Assembly: GCA_028871775.1 (NCBI GenBank)
Contig: JAGWMH010000146.1
Location: 1-5,111 of the forward strand
DNA from: Betaproteobacteria bacterium
GTDB taxonomy: Bacteria > Pseudomonadota > Gammaproteobacteria > Burkholderiales > Gallionellaceae
DNA: 5,111 nt
Direction: 5' to 3'
Shown here: positions 4,906 to 5,111 of the stretch, piece after piece
Layout of the letters: each line of letters begins with the position of its first letter
How positions within the stretch are numbered: position 1 is the first letter of the stretch
Position numbers and translations under genes: made by a program
The notes under the pieces: generated by a model
What the model saw: only the letters and a program-made list of their open reading frames with translations
Databases searched by the model: none
Told to the model about the DNA's origin: nothing

Positions 4906-5111
4906 CTATTGTGTATCCTGGGTTTTTTGCCACTCGACCCACTGCTCTGCTGAACAAGCGTGTCCATACTTGTACGTACCATCCTCTTTGCGCTTTGCGC
5001 ATTCCGGCAATTTTCTATGCGGTTCATTGGCACTTTCCGCAACGTTGCCGTCACCTTGTTTAACCGACGCTTTTTCTTCAACCGGTTTATTGCAAGCCGC
5101 CAATGCCAGAC
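4906..5111 (-). CDS. Small lipoprotein of unknown function, 5' end outside window
   Basis: The frame enters from the right edge and stops at 4906. The first residues visible are LALAAC, a good lipobox (L-A-A-C) at the end of a type II signal peptide, so the true start lies beyond 5111 and the TTG at 5103 is part of the signal, not the start. The mature protein would be 62 residues beginning with the lipid-bearing Cys. It is hydrophilic, with a charged linker (about 5-28) and a C-terminal part with two more cysteines (positions 32 and 47 of the mature form) that could form a disulfide, plus a WVEWQK stretch. No family recognised. The C-terminal cysteine pair recalls small plasmid/phage-type lipoproteins such as EexN, but the match is too weak to name it. 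It probably has its own transcript, ended by the hairpin just downstream, and no clear link to the hydrogenase. Confidence 0.75.
   Translation of the reverse strand, partial: LALAACNKPVEEKASVKQGDGNVAESANEPHRKLPECAKRKEDGTYKYGHACSAEQWVEWQKTQDTQ

Overview
The window carries two divergently timed but co-directional blocks of a membrane-bound uptake [NiFe]-hydrogenase locus, all on the minus strand, so it reads from right to left. The GC-rich sequence, the gene set and the dispersed 'cattgcgag...gcaatccag' repeats suggest a proteobacterium. A chemolithotrophic betaproteobacterium (Thiobacillus/Gallionellaceae-like) or a purple sulfur gammaproteobacterium is my guess by analogy; nothing in the window proves it.

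Right end (5111-4865): the C-terminal part of a small lipoprotein with a visible lipobox, followed by a plausible intrinsic terminator. This gene looks unrelated to the hydrogenase. Next (4864-4632) is a spacer that must hold the promoter of the following operon if the terminator works; it also has an open frame of unclear status.

Maturation block (4631-2915): hypC/hupF-like chaperone, hupK/hoxV-like scaffold protein and hupD-type endopeptidase, joined by stop/start overlaps. They are predicted to assemble and deliver the Ni-Fe(CN)2CO cofactor and then trim the large subunit. The block ends at a strong hairpin plus T7 terminator (2863-2840).

Spacer (2914-2564): five copies or part-copies of a short interspersed palindromic repeat in both orientations, then a good sigma70-like promoter (-35 TTGACC, 17-nt spacer, -10 CAGAAT) whose -35 box lies between the arms of a perfect 10-bp inverted repeat.

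Structural block (2563-1): hynS (Tat-exported small subunit with three Fe-S clusters and a C-terminal anchor), isp1 (five-helix cytochrome b, NarI/DsrM-like) and isp2 (HdrD/DsrK-like Fe-S protein, cut by the window edge), joined by ATGA overlaps. The order hynS-isp1-isp2 is that of the Isp-type (group 1e) hydrogenases, in which the large-subunit gene hynL comes after isp2; it should lie just beyond position 1. Predicted flow: H2 is oxidised in the periplasm, electrons pass through HynS clusters to Isp1 hemes and on to Isp2 at the cytoplasmic face. The proximal-cluster motif in HynS lacks the two extra cysteines of oxygen-tolerant enzymes.

The system itself is a known type. The points that deserve attention are the separate transcription of maturation and structural genes, the reuse of a repeat end as a terminator stem, the inverted repeat at the hynS promoter, and the degenerate first CCG domain of Isp2.
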